DNA of 5,893 bases from Candidatus Desantisbacteria bacterium CG2_30_40_21 (GCA_001873945.1 MNYI01000036.1:1-5893); one strand, 5' to 3'; positions 1 through 5,850 are shown, numbered from the stretch's first letter. Numbers and translations: made by a program. Notes: generated from the sequence alone by a model not told the origin.

Positions 1-15
1 CCTTCTGATTATTAA

Positions 16-49
16 TTTTCGCGGTTTTTCGCGTATTTCGTAGTTTTTT
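16..49. repeat. degenerate TTTCGCG-type intergenic repeat
   Basis: The stretch reads as imperfect tandem TTTTCGCG / TTTTTCGCG / TATTTCG units followed by a T-run. It resembles the 'TTTCGCGTATTTCG' dispersed intergenic repeats of several uncultivated bacterial lineages (a recollection, not a search result). No coding potential is visible. It is probably a degraded relative of the other intergenic repeats in this window. Confidence 0.35.
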
Positions 50-58
50 CCGTCCAAT

Positions 59-127
59 ATAGCTACAAGTAGTTACTGTATACCTTTGTGTCTTGAGTGG
101 TAAATTCCTTTACCTGAGTAGTTACAG
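59..127. repeat. degenerate intergenic repeat with GAGTAGYTACA-type ends
   Basis: AGTAGTTAC occurs twice (68-76 and 117-125), and ATAGCTACAAG lies at the left edge (59-69). Between them is CTTTGTGTCTTGAGTGGTAA, a decayed version of the CTTTGTGTC-type core that is intact at 5791-5813. The GAGTAGYTACA ends match the boundaries of the hairpin at 5410-5492 (GAGTAGCTACA), so both appear to be members of one repeat class. The copy is decayed and its exact limits are uncertain. Confidence 0.4.
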
Positions 128-188
128 ATAAGCTATAACTGGAAGCAGTTCCTAAAACTTTGTGAAGTGTAACTTTATTGCCGTTACC

Positions 189-214
189 GAGTATATATCA
201 CCTGACATATACTC
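189..214 (+). other. leader hairpin upstream of domain V-like element
   Basis: A perfect 8-bp inverted repeat, GAGTATAT (189-196) and ATATACTC (207-214), encloses a 10-base loop. It lies 30 bases before the domain V-like hairpin. If 245-277 is an intron remnant, this could be what is left of upstream intron structure (domain III or IV); it could equally be an operator-like dyad. A weak TATACT (208-213) overlaps the right arm, but there is no good -35 box. Confidence 0.35.
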
Positions 215-244
215 TATCCTCGCATTGAGAATGTGTTGTCTTTC

Positions 245-277
245 GAGCTGTGTGAGGGAAAGCCTCAAGCACGGTTC
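245..277 (+). ncRNA. group II intron domain V-like hairpin (orphan remnant)
   Basis: The 33 bases fold as domain V. The lower 8-bp stem pairs GAGCTGTG (245-252) with CACGGTTC (270-277). A 2-base AG bulge (268-269) follows on the 3' side. A 5-bp upper stem pairs TGAGG (253-257) with CCTCA (263-267), and a GAAAG loop (258-262) caps it. The catalytic triad AGC (246-248), including its hallmark G-U wobble (G247-U275), is kept, and the following TGTGAGGGG (278-286) is the usual sequence after domain V in bacterial introns. The canonical length is 34, so one base is missing in the upper stem. There is no reverse transcriptase and no clear domain VI, so this is a 3'-end remnant or a reused RNA module 39 bases upstream of the gene 1 start codon. 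Confidence 0.7.
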
Positions 278-292
278 TGTGAGGGGTATTAA

Positions 293-310
293 GCAATCAA
301 AGGAGGTTGC
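293..310 (+). promoter_or_regulatory. Shine-Dalgarno inside a small hairpin (gene 1)
   Basis: A strong AGGAGG (301-306) lies 9 bases before ATG 316 and fixes that start over the in-frame TTG at 307, which would have no ribosome site. GCAATC (293-298) can pair with GGTTGC (305-310), including one U-G pair, leaving AAAGGA as the loop. Part of the ribosome-binding site is therefore in the loop and part in the stem. Whether this controls translation is inference; a 6-bp stem is only moderately stable. Confidence 0.7.
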
Positions 311-315
311 AAAAG

Positions 316-3300
316 ATGTCTACTCGACAAAAATTATTATCATTATTAACCATCTTGGTAATCGGAATGCCCTCTATTTGTTGGGGTAATGGGGCATGTA
401 CTACAGCCATGCCATTTCTAAAGATGGGTATGGGTGTCCGGGCATCTGCCATGGGCAAGGCTTTTTGTGCTGTAGTAGATGATGCATCGACTGTCCATTA
501 TAACCCTGCTGGGCTTGGACAGATTAAATCAGGACAGATAAGCCTTGAACATACAAGATGGCTTGAAGATGTCGCTTATACTGGTGTAAGCGGTGTGTAT
601 CCGCTAAGAACAATGAATGTCGATATTGGTGGTTTTGCCAATATGCTCCTTACTGATGAAATACAGACAACAACTGAGGCACAACCTCAAGGGACAGGGA
701 AAACCTTTCGGGAAATGGATGGAATATTTGGCGTAGCCGGAGGGATAAGTCTTACTGACCAGATCTCTGTTGGTGTTACAGGAAAAGTATGCTCACAAAA
801 GATTGGGGATAATGGTGCAACAGGACTTGCATATGATATGGGATTTTTATATAAGACAAAATGTGTGGGATTGGGGCTTGCATTTCAGAATATTGGAACA
901 AATATAAGGTTTATTGATAAAGGCTTTACTCTTCCTACAACCATAAGGACAGGGCTTGCATGGACAAATTCAGGGCTTACAATCAGTGGTGAGTTGGTAA
1001 ATATTCTATCTGAAAAAAAGATGATTGCTTGTATTGGGTTTGAAGGTTATCTGCTAAATATAATTGCCCTGCGATGTGGTTATGACTCTGAGGATGGGCA
1101 TGGTCCTACCGTAGGGTTTGGGGTAAGGACGCAGGGCAGAGTACCTTTACAGATTGATTATGCCTATCTACCTTATGAGAAATTTGAGGCAACTCACAGA
1201 GTGGCTATTTCTGTAAGGTTTGGCAACAAAGCTGTGCCGGAACCACCGAATCCTGTGCCGGAACCACCGAATCCTGTGCCGGAACCACCGAATCCTGTGC
1301 CGGAACCACCGAATATTCCTGTCATCTTCTCGCCTAGCCATCCTGATCCAAGCAAATGGTATGCTGCTAATATCCCATCCTTTATATGGGATAATGCCTC
1401 TGGTCTTACAGGATATAGTTATCTGATAGATCAGGATTTATGGACACTACCAGATGACATCATAGATGGGACGAATAAGGATTATATTCCTAATGGTTCA
1501 CTTGCCGACGGCATTTATTATTTTCATATTAAGAAAAGGGATTCTGATGGTAACTGGAGCGATGCAAGTCATTACAAGATTCAAATCGATACCCAACCTC
1601 CTACTATTCCTGTCATTTCCTCAAGTAGCCATTCTGATCCAAACAAATGGTATACTGCTAATACCCCATCCCTTACATGGACTGCATCTAAAGACAATGC
1701 CTCTGGTCTTGCAGGATATAGTTATCTGATAGATAAGAATTCAGGGACAATACCAGATGACATCATGGAGGGAGCGAATACGGCTTATATCCATAATGTT
1801 CCACTTGCAAACGGCATTTATTATTTTCATATTAAGGCAGGGGATCATGCTGGAACATGGAGTAATGCAAGTCATTATAAGATTCAGATTGATGCAAAAT
1901 CCCCTGATATTCCTGTCATCTTCTCGATTAGCCATCCTGATCAGAGTAAATGGTATGCTGTTAATACCCCATCCCTTTCATGGACTGCATCTTGCGACGA
2001 TGTCTCTGGTCTTGCAGGATATAGTTATCTGATAGATAAGAATTCAGGGACAATACCGGATGATACAATAGAGGGGGCAAATACAGCTTATGTTCGTAAT
2101 GTTCCACTTGTAAACGGCATCTATTATTTTCATATTAAGGCAAGGGATTATGCCGGCAATTGGAGCAATGCAAATCATTATAAGATTCAGGTTGATACAA
2201 AACCCTCTGATGCTCCTGTCATTTCCTCGACTAGCCATCCTGATCAGAACAAATGGTATGCTGTTAATACCCCATCCCTTTTATGGACTGCATCTTGCGA
2301 CGATGCCTCTGGCCCTGCAGGATATAGTTATCTGATAGATGAGAATTCATGGATAATACCAGATGACACCATAGACGGGACAAATACAGCTTATATTCAT
2401 AATGTTTCACTTGCAAACGGCATCTATTATTTTCATATTAAGGCAGGGGATCGTGCTGGAAACTGGAGCGATGTAAATCATTATAGGATTCAGGTTGATA
2501 CAAAACCCCCTGATGTTCCTGTTAGCTTCTCGATTAGCCATCCTGATCAGAGTAAATGGTATACTGCTAATATCCCATCCCTTTCATGGACTGCATCTTG
2601 CGACGATGCCTCTGGTCTTGCAGGATATAGTTATCTGATAGATAAGAAATCGAATACGATACCAAATGATACAATAAAGGGGGCAGATGTATCTTATGTT
2701 CATAATGTTCCGCTTACAAACGGCATTTATTATTTTCATGTCAAGGCAAGGGATCATGCTGGAAACTGGAGCAACGCGAATCATTATAAGATTCAGGTTG
2801 ATGCAAAATCACCTGATATTCCTGTCATCTTCTCGAGTAGCCACCCTGATCCAAGCAAATGGTATGCTGCTAATGTCCCATCCATTACATGGAATACATC
2901 TTGCGACGATGTCTCTGGTCTTGCAGGATATAGTTATTGGTTAGACGAGAATTCATGGACAATACCAGATGACACCATAGACGGGACAAATACAGCTTAT
3001 ATTCATAATGTTTCACTTGCAAACGGCACCTATTATTTTCATATCAAGGCCAGTGATCATGCTGGCAATTGGAGCAACGCAAATCATTATAAAATTCAGG
3101 TTGATACCCAACCCCCTGCTACCCCTGTCATCTACTCGATTAGCCATCCTGATCCTAACAAATGGTATGCTGCTAATACCCCATCCCTTATGTGGAATAC
3201 ATCTTCCGACGATGCCTCTGGTCTTGCAGGATATAGTTATCAGTTAGACGAGAATTCAGGGACAATACCGGATGACTTAATAGAGGGGACAAATACGGCT

Positions 3301-3660
3301 TATATCCATAATGTTTCACTTGTAGACGGCATCTATTATTTCCATATAAAGGCAAGGGATTATGCTGGCAACTGGAGCAACGCAAGTCATTATAAGATTA
3401 AGATTCAGCAAGCAGATAAAATACCAGTTTTATCCGTGAGACAACCATCCAAACAACCATCCAAACAAATAAGAACCGTTACCGTTACAGTAAATGATAG
3501 TCCGATTCGTTCAGGACCTGGCGAAACATATCCAGTAATTACAAAAGTATCTGATGGGATACAACTTATACTTATAGATGATTCAAAGAAGTGGTACTAT
3601 CAGGTAAAATTGCCAGATAACAGCATTGGCTGGATATTGTATATTAATTGTCAATGGTAA
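316..3660 (+). CDS. PorV/PorQ-like outer-membrane protein with seven Ig/FN3-like repeats and a C-terminal SH3b domain
   Basis: A secreted 1,114-residue protein. Residues 1 to about 27 form a signal peptide (K6, hydrophobic LLSLLTILVIG, then GNGA); Cys28 follows, but the preceding residues are not a proper lipobox. Residues ~31-303 resemble the PorV/PorQ/UPF0164 barrel family: a typical MGVRASAMGKAF opening, DDASTVHYNPAGL, alternating beta-strand sequence, and a closing strand ending AISVRFG. Residues 306-333 are four PVPEPPN-type linker copies. Residues 334-1036 are seven beta-sandwich repeats of ~101 residues (the first is 97), each with HPDxxKWY, GYSY, YYFHIK and GNWS signatures like those of bacterial Ig/FN3-like stalk domains. 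Residues ~1053-1114 look like SH3b (IRSGPGETYPVITKV ... WYYQVKLPDNSIGWI), a fold often binding peptidoglycan or cell-wall peptides. PorV relatives are usually 300-400 residues, so the long C-terminal extension is unusual. The cargo or ligand is unknown; cell-envelope tethering or adhesion is inference. Confidence 0.88.
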   Translation: MSTRQKLLSLLTILVIGMPSICWGNGACTTAMPFLKMGMGVRASAMGKAFCAVVDDASTVHYNPAGLGQIKSGQISLEHTRWLEDVAYTGVSGVYPLRTMNVDIGGFANMLLTDEIQTTTEAQPQGTGKTFREMDGIFGVAGGISLTDQISVGVTGKVCSQKIGDNGATGLAYDMGFLYKTKCVGLGLAFQNIGTNIRFIDKGFTLPTTIRTGLAWTNSGLTISGELVNILSEKKMIACIGFEGYLLNIIALRCGYDSEDGHGPTVGFGVRTQGRVPLQIDYAYLPYEKFEATHRVAISVRFGNKAVPEPPNPVPEPPNPVPEPPNPVPEPPNIPVIFSPSHPDPSKWYAANIPSFIWDNASGLTGYSYLIDQDLWTLPDDIIDGTNKDYIPNGSLADGIYYFHIKKRDSDGNWSDASHYKIQIDTQPPTIPVISSSSHSDPNKWYTANTPSLTWTASKDNASGLAGYSYLIDKNSGTIPDDIMEGANTAYIHNVPLANGIYYFHIKAGDHAGTWSNASHYKIQIDAKSPDIPVIFSISHPDQSKWYAVNTPSLSWTASCDDVSGLAGYSYLIDKNSGTIPDDTIEGANTAYVRNVPLVNGIYYFHIKARDYAGNWSNANHYKIQVDTKPSDAPVISSTSHPDQNKWYAVNTPSLLWTASCDDASGPAGYSYLIDENSWIIPDDTIDGTNTAYIHNVSLANGIYYFHIKAGDRAGNWSDVNHYRIQVDTKPPDVPVSFSISHPDQSKWYTANIPSLSWTASCDDASGLAGYSYLIDKKSNTIPNDTIKGADVSYVHNVPLTNGIYYFHVKARDHAGNWSNANHYKIQVDAKSPDIPVIFSSSHPDPSKWYAANVPSITWNTSCDDVSGLAGYSYWLDENSWTIPDDTIDGTNTAYIHNVSLANGTYYFHIKASDHAGNWSNANHYKIQVDTQPPATPVIYSISHPDPNKWYAANTPSLMWNTSSDDASGLAGYSYQLDENSGTIPDDLIEGTNTAYIHNVSLVDGIYYFHIKARDYAGNWSNASHYKIKIQQADKIPVLSVRQPSKQPSKQIRTVTVTVNDSPIRSGPGETYPVITKVSDGIQLILIDDSKKWYYQVKLPDNSIGWILYINCQW
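1231..1314 (+). repeat. four 21-bp in-frame tandem repeats encoding PVPEPPN linker
   Basis: Four consecutive 21-bp units encode (P/A)VPEPPN. The 18-base core GTGCCGGAACCACCGAAT is identical in all four, and only the first unit differs in its first codon (GCT rather than CCT). This Pro-Glu-rich spacer separates the barrel region from the stalk repeats. Identity at the DNA level suggests recent slippage expansion; each gain or loss keeps the frame. Confidence 0.95.
1315..3423 (+). repeat. seven tandem ~303-bp coding repeats (Ig/FN3-like domains)
   Basis: Units begin at 1315, 1606, 1909, 2212, 2515, 2818 and 3121. The first is 291 bp and lacks four codons in the TASxDD region; the other six are exactly 303 bp. 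Each encodes a (I/A/V/T)PV start, an (S)HPDxxKWY motif, PSxxW, SGLAGYSY, IPDD, (L)xxGIYYFHIKA, GNWSNAxHYKIQVD and a short (T/A)(K/Q)(P/S)P linker. Units 3-6 carry TASCDD or TSCDD with one Cys; unit 2 has Lys and unit 7 has Ser at that position. Near-exact length with diverged codons suggests old duplication plus continuing exchange between units. Confidence 0.95.
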
Positions 3661-3709
3661 GCTCAGGGAGATTTTTGAGGGATGGGCAGGCAATCAAGTT
3701 CACCTGTAG

Positions 3710-3749
3710 AACCATATGTCATCTGTAAGCGATAGAAAATAATATGGTT
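3710..3749. other. dyad downstream of gene 1, no clear terminator
   Basis: AACCATAT (3710-3717) and ATATGGTT (3742-3749) are a perfect 8-bp inverted repeat with a 24-base loop, 50 bases after the gene 1 stop. No T-run follows it, so it is not a standard intrinsic terminator. The rest of 3661-3787 shows no gene or repeat I can support. Confidence 0.3.
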
Positions 3750-3787
3750 AAGGGATGTAATTGTCATTTAAAATTCTGGAACATCCG

Positions 3788-3895
3788 CTATAGTTTTTTT
3801 AAATGTTCAATTGCATTATAATATCCTAAACACTCATAAGTTAAAGCTGATACCTTCACGCGTTCCTCAATTTCTTGTTGAGAAAATTCTAATAT
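3788..3895 (-). pseudogene. possible 3' remnant of an unidentified gene
   Basis: On the minus strand, 35 open codons end at a TAG (3788-3790). They encode a plausible helical, charged protein end (start LEFSQQEIEERVKVSALTYE, finish YYNAIEHLKKL). There is no in-frame ATG, GTG or TTG start with a ribosome site. Upstream reading enters the repeat element that begins at 3898 and soon meets a stop. The simplest reading is the C-terminal tail of a small gene cut off by insertion of that element, or a decayed gene. I do not recognise the family. The fragment is short enough that chance remains possible. Confidence 0.35.
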
Positions 3896-3897
3896 GC

Positions 3898-4067
3898 TTC
3901 GACCTGTGCAATCAATATATCCACAGATTTTTATTCACAGATTTCACAGTTTTCCACAGATTAAAATACAATAATCATATATCTTCGGATCTCTTTTTTC
4001 CATCTTTCTCCCATAATCTGTGTAATCTGTGGATTCTGTGGATTAAAACCTTATTGCACAGCTCGAA
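3898..4067. repeat. 170-bp repeat element with inverted boundary motifs
   Basis: The left end TTCGACCTGTGCAAT (3898-3912) is the reverse complement, with 14 of 15 matches, of the right end ATTGCACAGCTCGAA (4053-4067). Inside, the left side has repeated CCACAGATT / TCACAGATT units and the right side has TAATCTGTGTAATCTGTGG and TCTGTGGATT, so much of the element can fold back on itself. The middle (about 3963-4012) is less repetitive. No open frame has coding character. It looks like a small non-autonomous or REP-like element; what moves it is unknown. Confidence 0.6.
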
Positions 4068-4122
4068 TTATTCTCCGTGCCTCCGTGTCTCTGTGGTGAA
4101 TTTCCGCTTGCACAGCTCGAAA
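4068..4122. repeat. CTCCGTGCCTCCGTGTCTCTGTGG repeat ending in boundary motif
   Basis: The core CTCCGTGCCTCCGTGTCTCT (4073-4092) and GTGGTGAATTTCC belong to a dispersed intergenic repeat type seen in many uncultivated bacterial genomes (from memory). It ends with CTTGCACAGCTCGAAA (4107-4122), the same boundary motif as at 4053-4067, so the two elements share the motif as a junction. It stops 4 bases from the hisS stop codon and replaces any ordinary terminator there. Confidence 0.6.
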
Positions 4123-4126
4123 TGTG

Positions 4127-5383
4127 TTACCCACTTTTGAACCATGCCGATAATTCTTCCACAGCTATCAACTGTTGTTCTTCTTTGGTCATATCCTTGA
4201 GCATAACCTTTCCCTGATTAATCTCACTGTCGCCAACAATAATGGTATATCTGGCATTCATGTTAGCTGCATGACGAAATTGAGATTTCAGGCTTTTTTT
4301 ATCCCAGGACAACTCTACCGGAATATTGTCAGCCCGTAACCTTTGAGCCAAAGCAGCAGATTTATCCCTGACCTCTTCACTTGTTACTGCAATATAAACC
4401 ATATTTTGCTTTCCAATTGGTTCAATATCTTTATTTTTCATGGCAAGTATAATTCGTTCCATACCCGCAGCAAATCCAATTGCCGGAGTAGCGGGTCCAC
4501 CCATATCACGGACTAAGTTATCATATCTGCCACCAGCAGCAACGGCATTTTGTGCCCCAAGGGATTCATCCCGTATCTCAAAGGCTGTTTTGGTATAATA
4601 ATCAAGACCACGGACAAGCCTTGGGTTTAGTATTGGTGAAATACCCATAAGTTGCAAGTATTTTATCACCTCATCCAAGTGATTTCGGCAGGCAGGGCAT
4701 ACAGAATCAATCACTGTTGGGCACTGGCTGATATAAATCTGGCAGGTTTTAGCCTTGCAATCCAATATTCTCATGGGATTTTTTTCTAATCTCATCTGAC
4801 AATCAGGGCACATCTGGCTTATATGGTTACGAAAATATTCAAGCAAGACTGCATGATAGCTTGTTCGACATTCATTGCAGCCAACCGAGTTAAGCTCTGC
4901 CTTAAGTCCAACAATTCCAACTTGTTCAAATATCTGTAGTGCCATGGCTATAACCTCAGCATCCAACCCCGGATGCACACTGCCAATTGCTTCTGTTCCA
5001 AATTGATAAAACTGCCGTTGTCTTCCAGCCTGGGGTCTTTCATATCTGAACATAGGTCCCATATAAAACAGCTTTATCAAACTACCCTGCTGAATGCCAA
5101 GGTTATGTTCCAGATATGCTCGAACCACTGCTGCGGTGTTTTCTGGTCTCAAGGTAATGGATCTGCCTTTTTTATCCTGAAAGGTATACATCTCTTTATT
5201 GACAATATCTGTTGAATCCCCAATCCCACGGACAAAGAGCTCAGTTGCCTCAAAGATAGGTGTCCGAATCTCCTGATAACCATAACAGCTAATAGTTTGT
5301 CTGGCAATATCTTCAATAAAATGCCACTTTTCCATATCCTGTGGAAGAATGTCCACTGTTCCCCTTGGTGCCTTTATGCCCAT
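4127..5383 (-). CDS. hisS: histidyl-tRNA synthetase
   Basis: This cytoplasmic class II aminoacyl-tRNA synthetase joins histidine to tRNA-His using ATP. At 418 residues it is the normal bacterial length and complete. Visible landmarks are the KAPRGTVDILP start (4-14), motif 1 around 43-67, TLRPENTA (77-84), motif 2 FRYERPQAGRQRQFYQFG (112-129), the histidine-specific LVRGLDYYTKTAFEI (256-270) with Arg258, AAGGRYDNL (282-290), motif 3 GFAAGMERI (303-311) and an anticodon-binding domain (~328-418). The insertion has cysteines at 169, 172, 192, 195, 209, 214, 221, 229 and 232, a pattern common in one bacterial HisRS branch. ATG 5383 has a GAGGTGA ribosome site (5394-5388) 4 bases upstream. The promoter at 5498-5526 predicts a ~108-base leader containing a long hairpin. 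No partner gene is visible in an operon with it. Confidence 0.98.
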   Translation of the reverse strand: MGIKAPRGTVDILPQDMEKWHFIEDIARQTISCYGYQEIRTPIFEATELFVRGIGDSTDIVNKEMYTFQDKKGRSITLRPENTAAVVRAYLEHNLGIQQGSLIKLFYMGPMFRYERPQAGRQRQFYQFGTEAIGSVHPGLDAEVIAMALQIFEQVGIVGLKAELNSVGCNECRTSYHAVLLEYFRNHISQMCPDCQMRLEKNPMRILDCKAKTCQIYISQCPTVIDSVCPACRNHLDEVIKYLQLMGISPILNPRLVRGLDYYTKTAFEIRDESLGAQNAVAAGGRYDNLVRDMGGPATPAIGFAAGMERIILAMKNKDIEPIGKQNMVYIAVTSEEVRDKSAALAQRLRADNIPVELSWDKKSLKSQFRHAANMNARYTIIVGDSEINQGKVMLKDMTKEEQQLIAVEELSAWFKSG

Positions 5384-5409
5384 TATTTCACCTCAAATTG
5401 TAATTATAA

Positions 5410-5492
5410 TGTAGCTACTCAGCCACTGATGGACGCAGATGGACGCTTATTATCTGTGTTCATCTGCGTCCATCTGTGGTTGAGTAGCTACA
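5410..5492. repeat. long inverted repeat (31-bp arms) in the hisS 5' UTR
   Basis: Arms 5410-5440 and 5462-5492 match at 29 of 31 positions and enclose a 21-base loop. The outer ends are TGTAGCTACTCA and TGAGTAGCTACA; the inner part contains ATGGACGCAGAT and ATCTGCGTCCAT, the 'ATCTGCGTCCATCTGTGG' intergenic repeat core. It lies between the hisS promoter and its ribosome site, so it would be transcribed and form a strong hairpin near the 5' end of the message. A spare TATAAT on the minus strand (5408-5403) lies just after it but lacks a -35 partner. Confidence 0.85.
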
Positions 5493-5497
5493 AATAC

Positions 5498-5526
5498 ATT
5501 ATACCATCTCATTACCTATCAGTCAA
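5498..5526 (-). promoter_or_regulatory. sigma70-type promoter for hisS
   Basis: On the minus strand, TTGACT (5526-5521) and TATAAT (5503-5498) are separated by exactly 17 bases. A TG lies one base before the -10 box, giving an extended -10 (TGGTATAAT). The predicted start is near 5491, at the outer edge of the long inverted repeat. This is the best promoter match in the window and points straight at hisS. Confidence 0.85.
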
Positions 5527-5547
5527 GTTTTTTTATGGTGAGCTGGT

Positions 5548-5574
5548 GGAATATGGGATGTGTTCTGATATTCC
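5548..5574. other. dyad upstream of the hisS promoter
   Basis: GGAATAT (5548-5554) and ATATTCC (5568-5574) form a perfect 7-bp inverted repeat with a 13-base spacer, 22 bp upstream of the -35 box. It could be a regulator site, or chance in AT-rich DNA. Nothing else in 5527-5593 looks like a gene. Confidence 0.25.
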
Positions 5575-5593
5575 CAATTGTATCGAATCCTAA

Positions 5594-5850
5594 CCACACA
5601 GGTCGAAAAATATCCACCTGTGCAAGCGAGTTTTTTTAACACAAAGAACACAAAGATTATGCAAAGTTCGCAGAGCTTGAAGAACCTTTATTTCTTCTCG
5701 CAAAGACGCAAAGCTCACAAGTCTCACTTATTTCTTCTCGCAAAGCCACAGAGATCACAAAGATATATGAGATTTTTCTTCTTTTCTATCCTTTGTGTTC
5801 TTTGTGTCTTTGTGTGATTAATTCCGATTGCACAGGGTCGAAAAATATTG
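5594..5850. repeat. repeat element with CACAGGTCGAAAAATAT ends and CTTTGTG core
   Basis: The left part has CACACAGGTCGAAAAATAT (5595-5613) directly facing ACCTGTGCAAGCG (5616-5628), so CACAGGT and ACCTGTG make a 7-bp hairpin (5597-5622). ACACAAAGAACACAAAG (5639-5655) is the exact reverse complement of CTTTGTGTTCTTTGTGT (5791-5807). TTATTTCTTCTCGCAAAG occurs twice (5688-5705 and 5728-5745) with a 40-bp period. The right end is GATTGCACAGGGTCGAAAAA (5826-5845). Open frames here are translations of repeat DNA and not credible genes. It appears to be a ~235-bp fold-back element next to a further boundary motif. Confidence 0.65.

Noticed and set aside
184..213. Promoter TTACCG/TATACT for gene 1
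   Set aside because: The -35 matches only 3 of 6 consensus positions, spacing is 18, and it overlaps the 189-214 hairpin. No other convincing promoter is seen in 1-300.
307..315. TTG at 307 as the start of gene 1
   Set aside because: It directly adjoins AGGAGG (301-306), leaving no spacing; ATG 316 has a 9-base spacing and opens a good signal peptide.
162..389. 75-codon open frame in the leader overlapping gene 1
   Set aside because: It crosses the domain V-like hairpin and the strong AGGAGG of gene 1, lacks its own ribosome site and has no recognisable protein character.
1231..3423. CRISPR array
   Set aside because: The 21-bp and 303-bp repeats are in-frame coding repeats with no spacers and codon-level variation.
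3779..3808. GAACAT...ATGTTC dyad with a T-run, as an intrinsic terminator for gene 1
   Set aside because: The T-run (3794-3800) sits inside the loop instead of after the stem, and the stem is only 6 bp.
3917..3958. Cluster of DnaA-box-like nonamers (ATATCCACA, TTATTCACA, TTTTCCACA), possible replication origin
   Set aside because: They arise from the CACAGATT tandem units of the repeat element. There is no dnaA or dnaN neighbour, no clear unwinding region, and similar units recur inverted in the same element.
3811..4140. 109-codon open frame on the + strand
   Set aside because: It starts from a TTG-type codon, overlaps the repeat elements and runs into the end of hisS. The composition is that of repeat DNA; the opposite strand gives the more protein-like tail at 3788-3895.
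5578..5817. 79-codon open frame on the + strand near the right end
   Set aside because: It starts at a TTG without a ribosome site, runs through inverted and direct repeats, and its translation (FFSQRRKAHKSH, ILCVLCVFV) is the translation of CTTTGTG-type repeat DNA.
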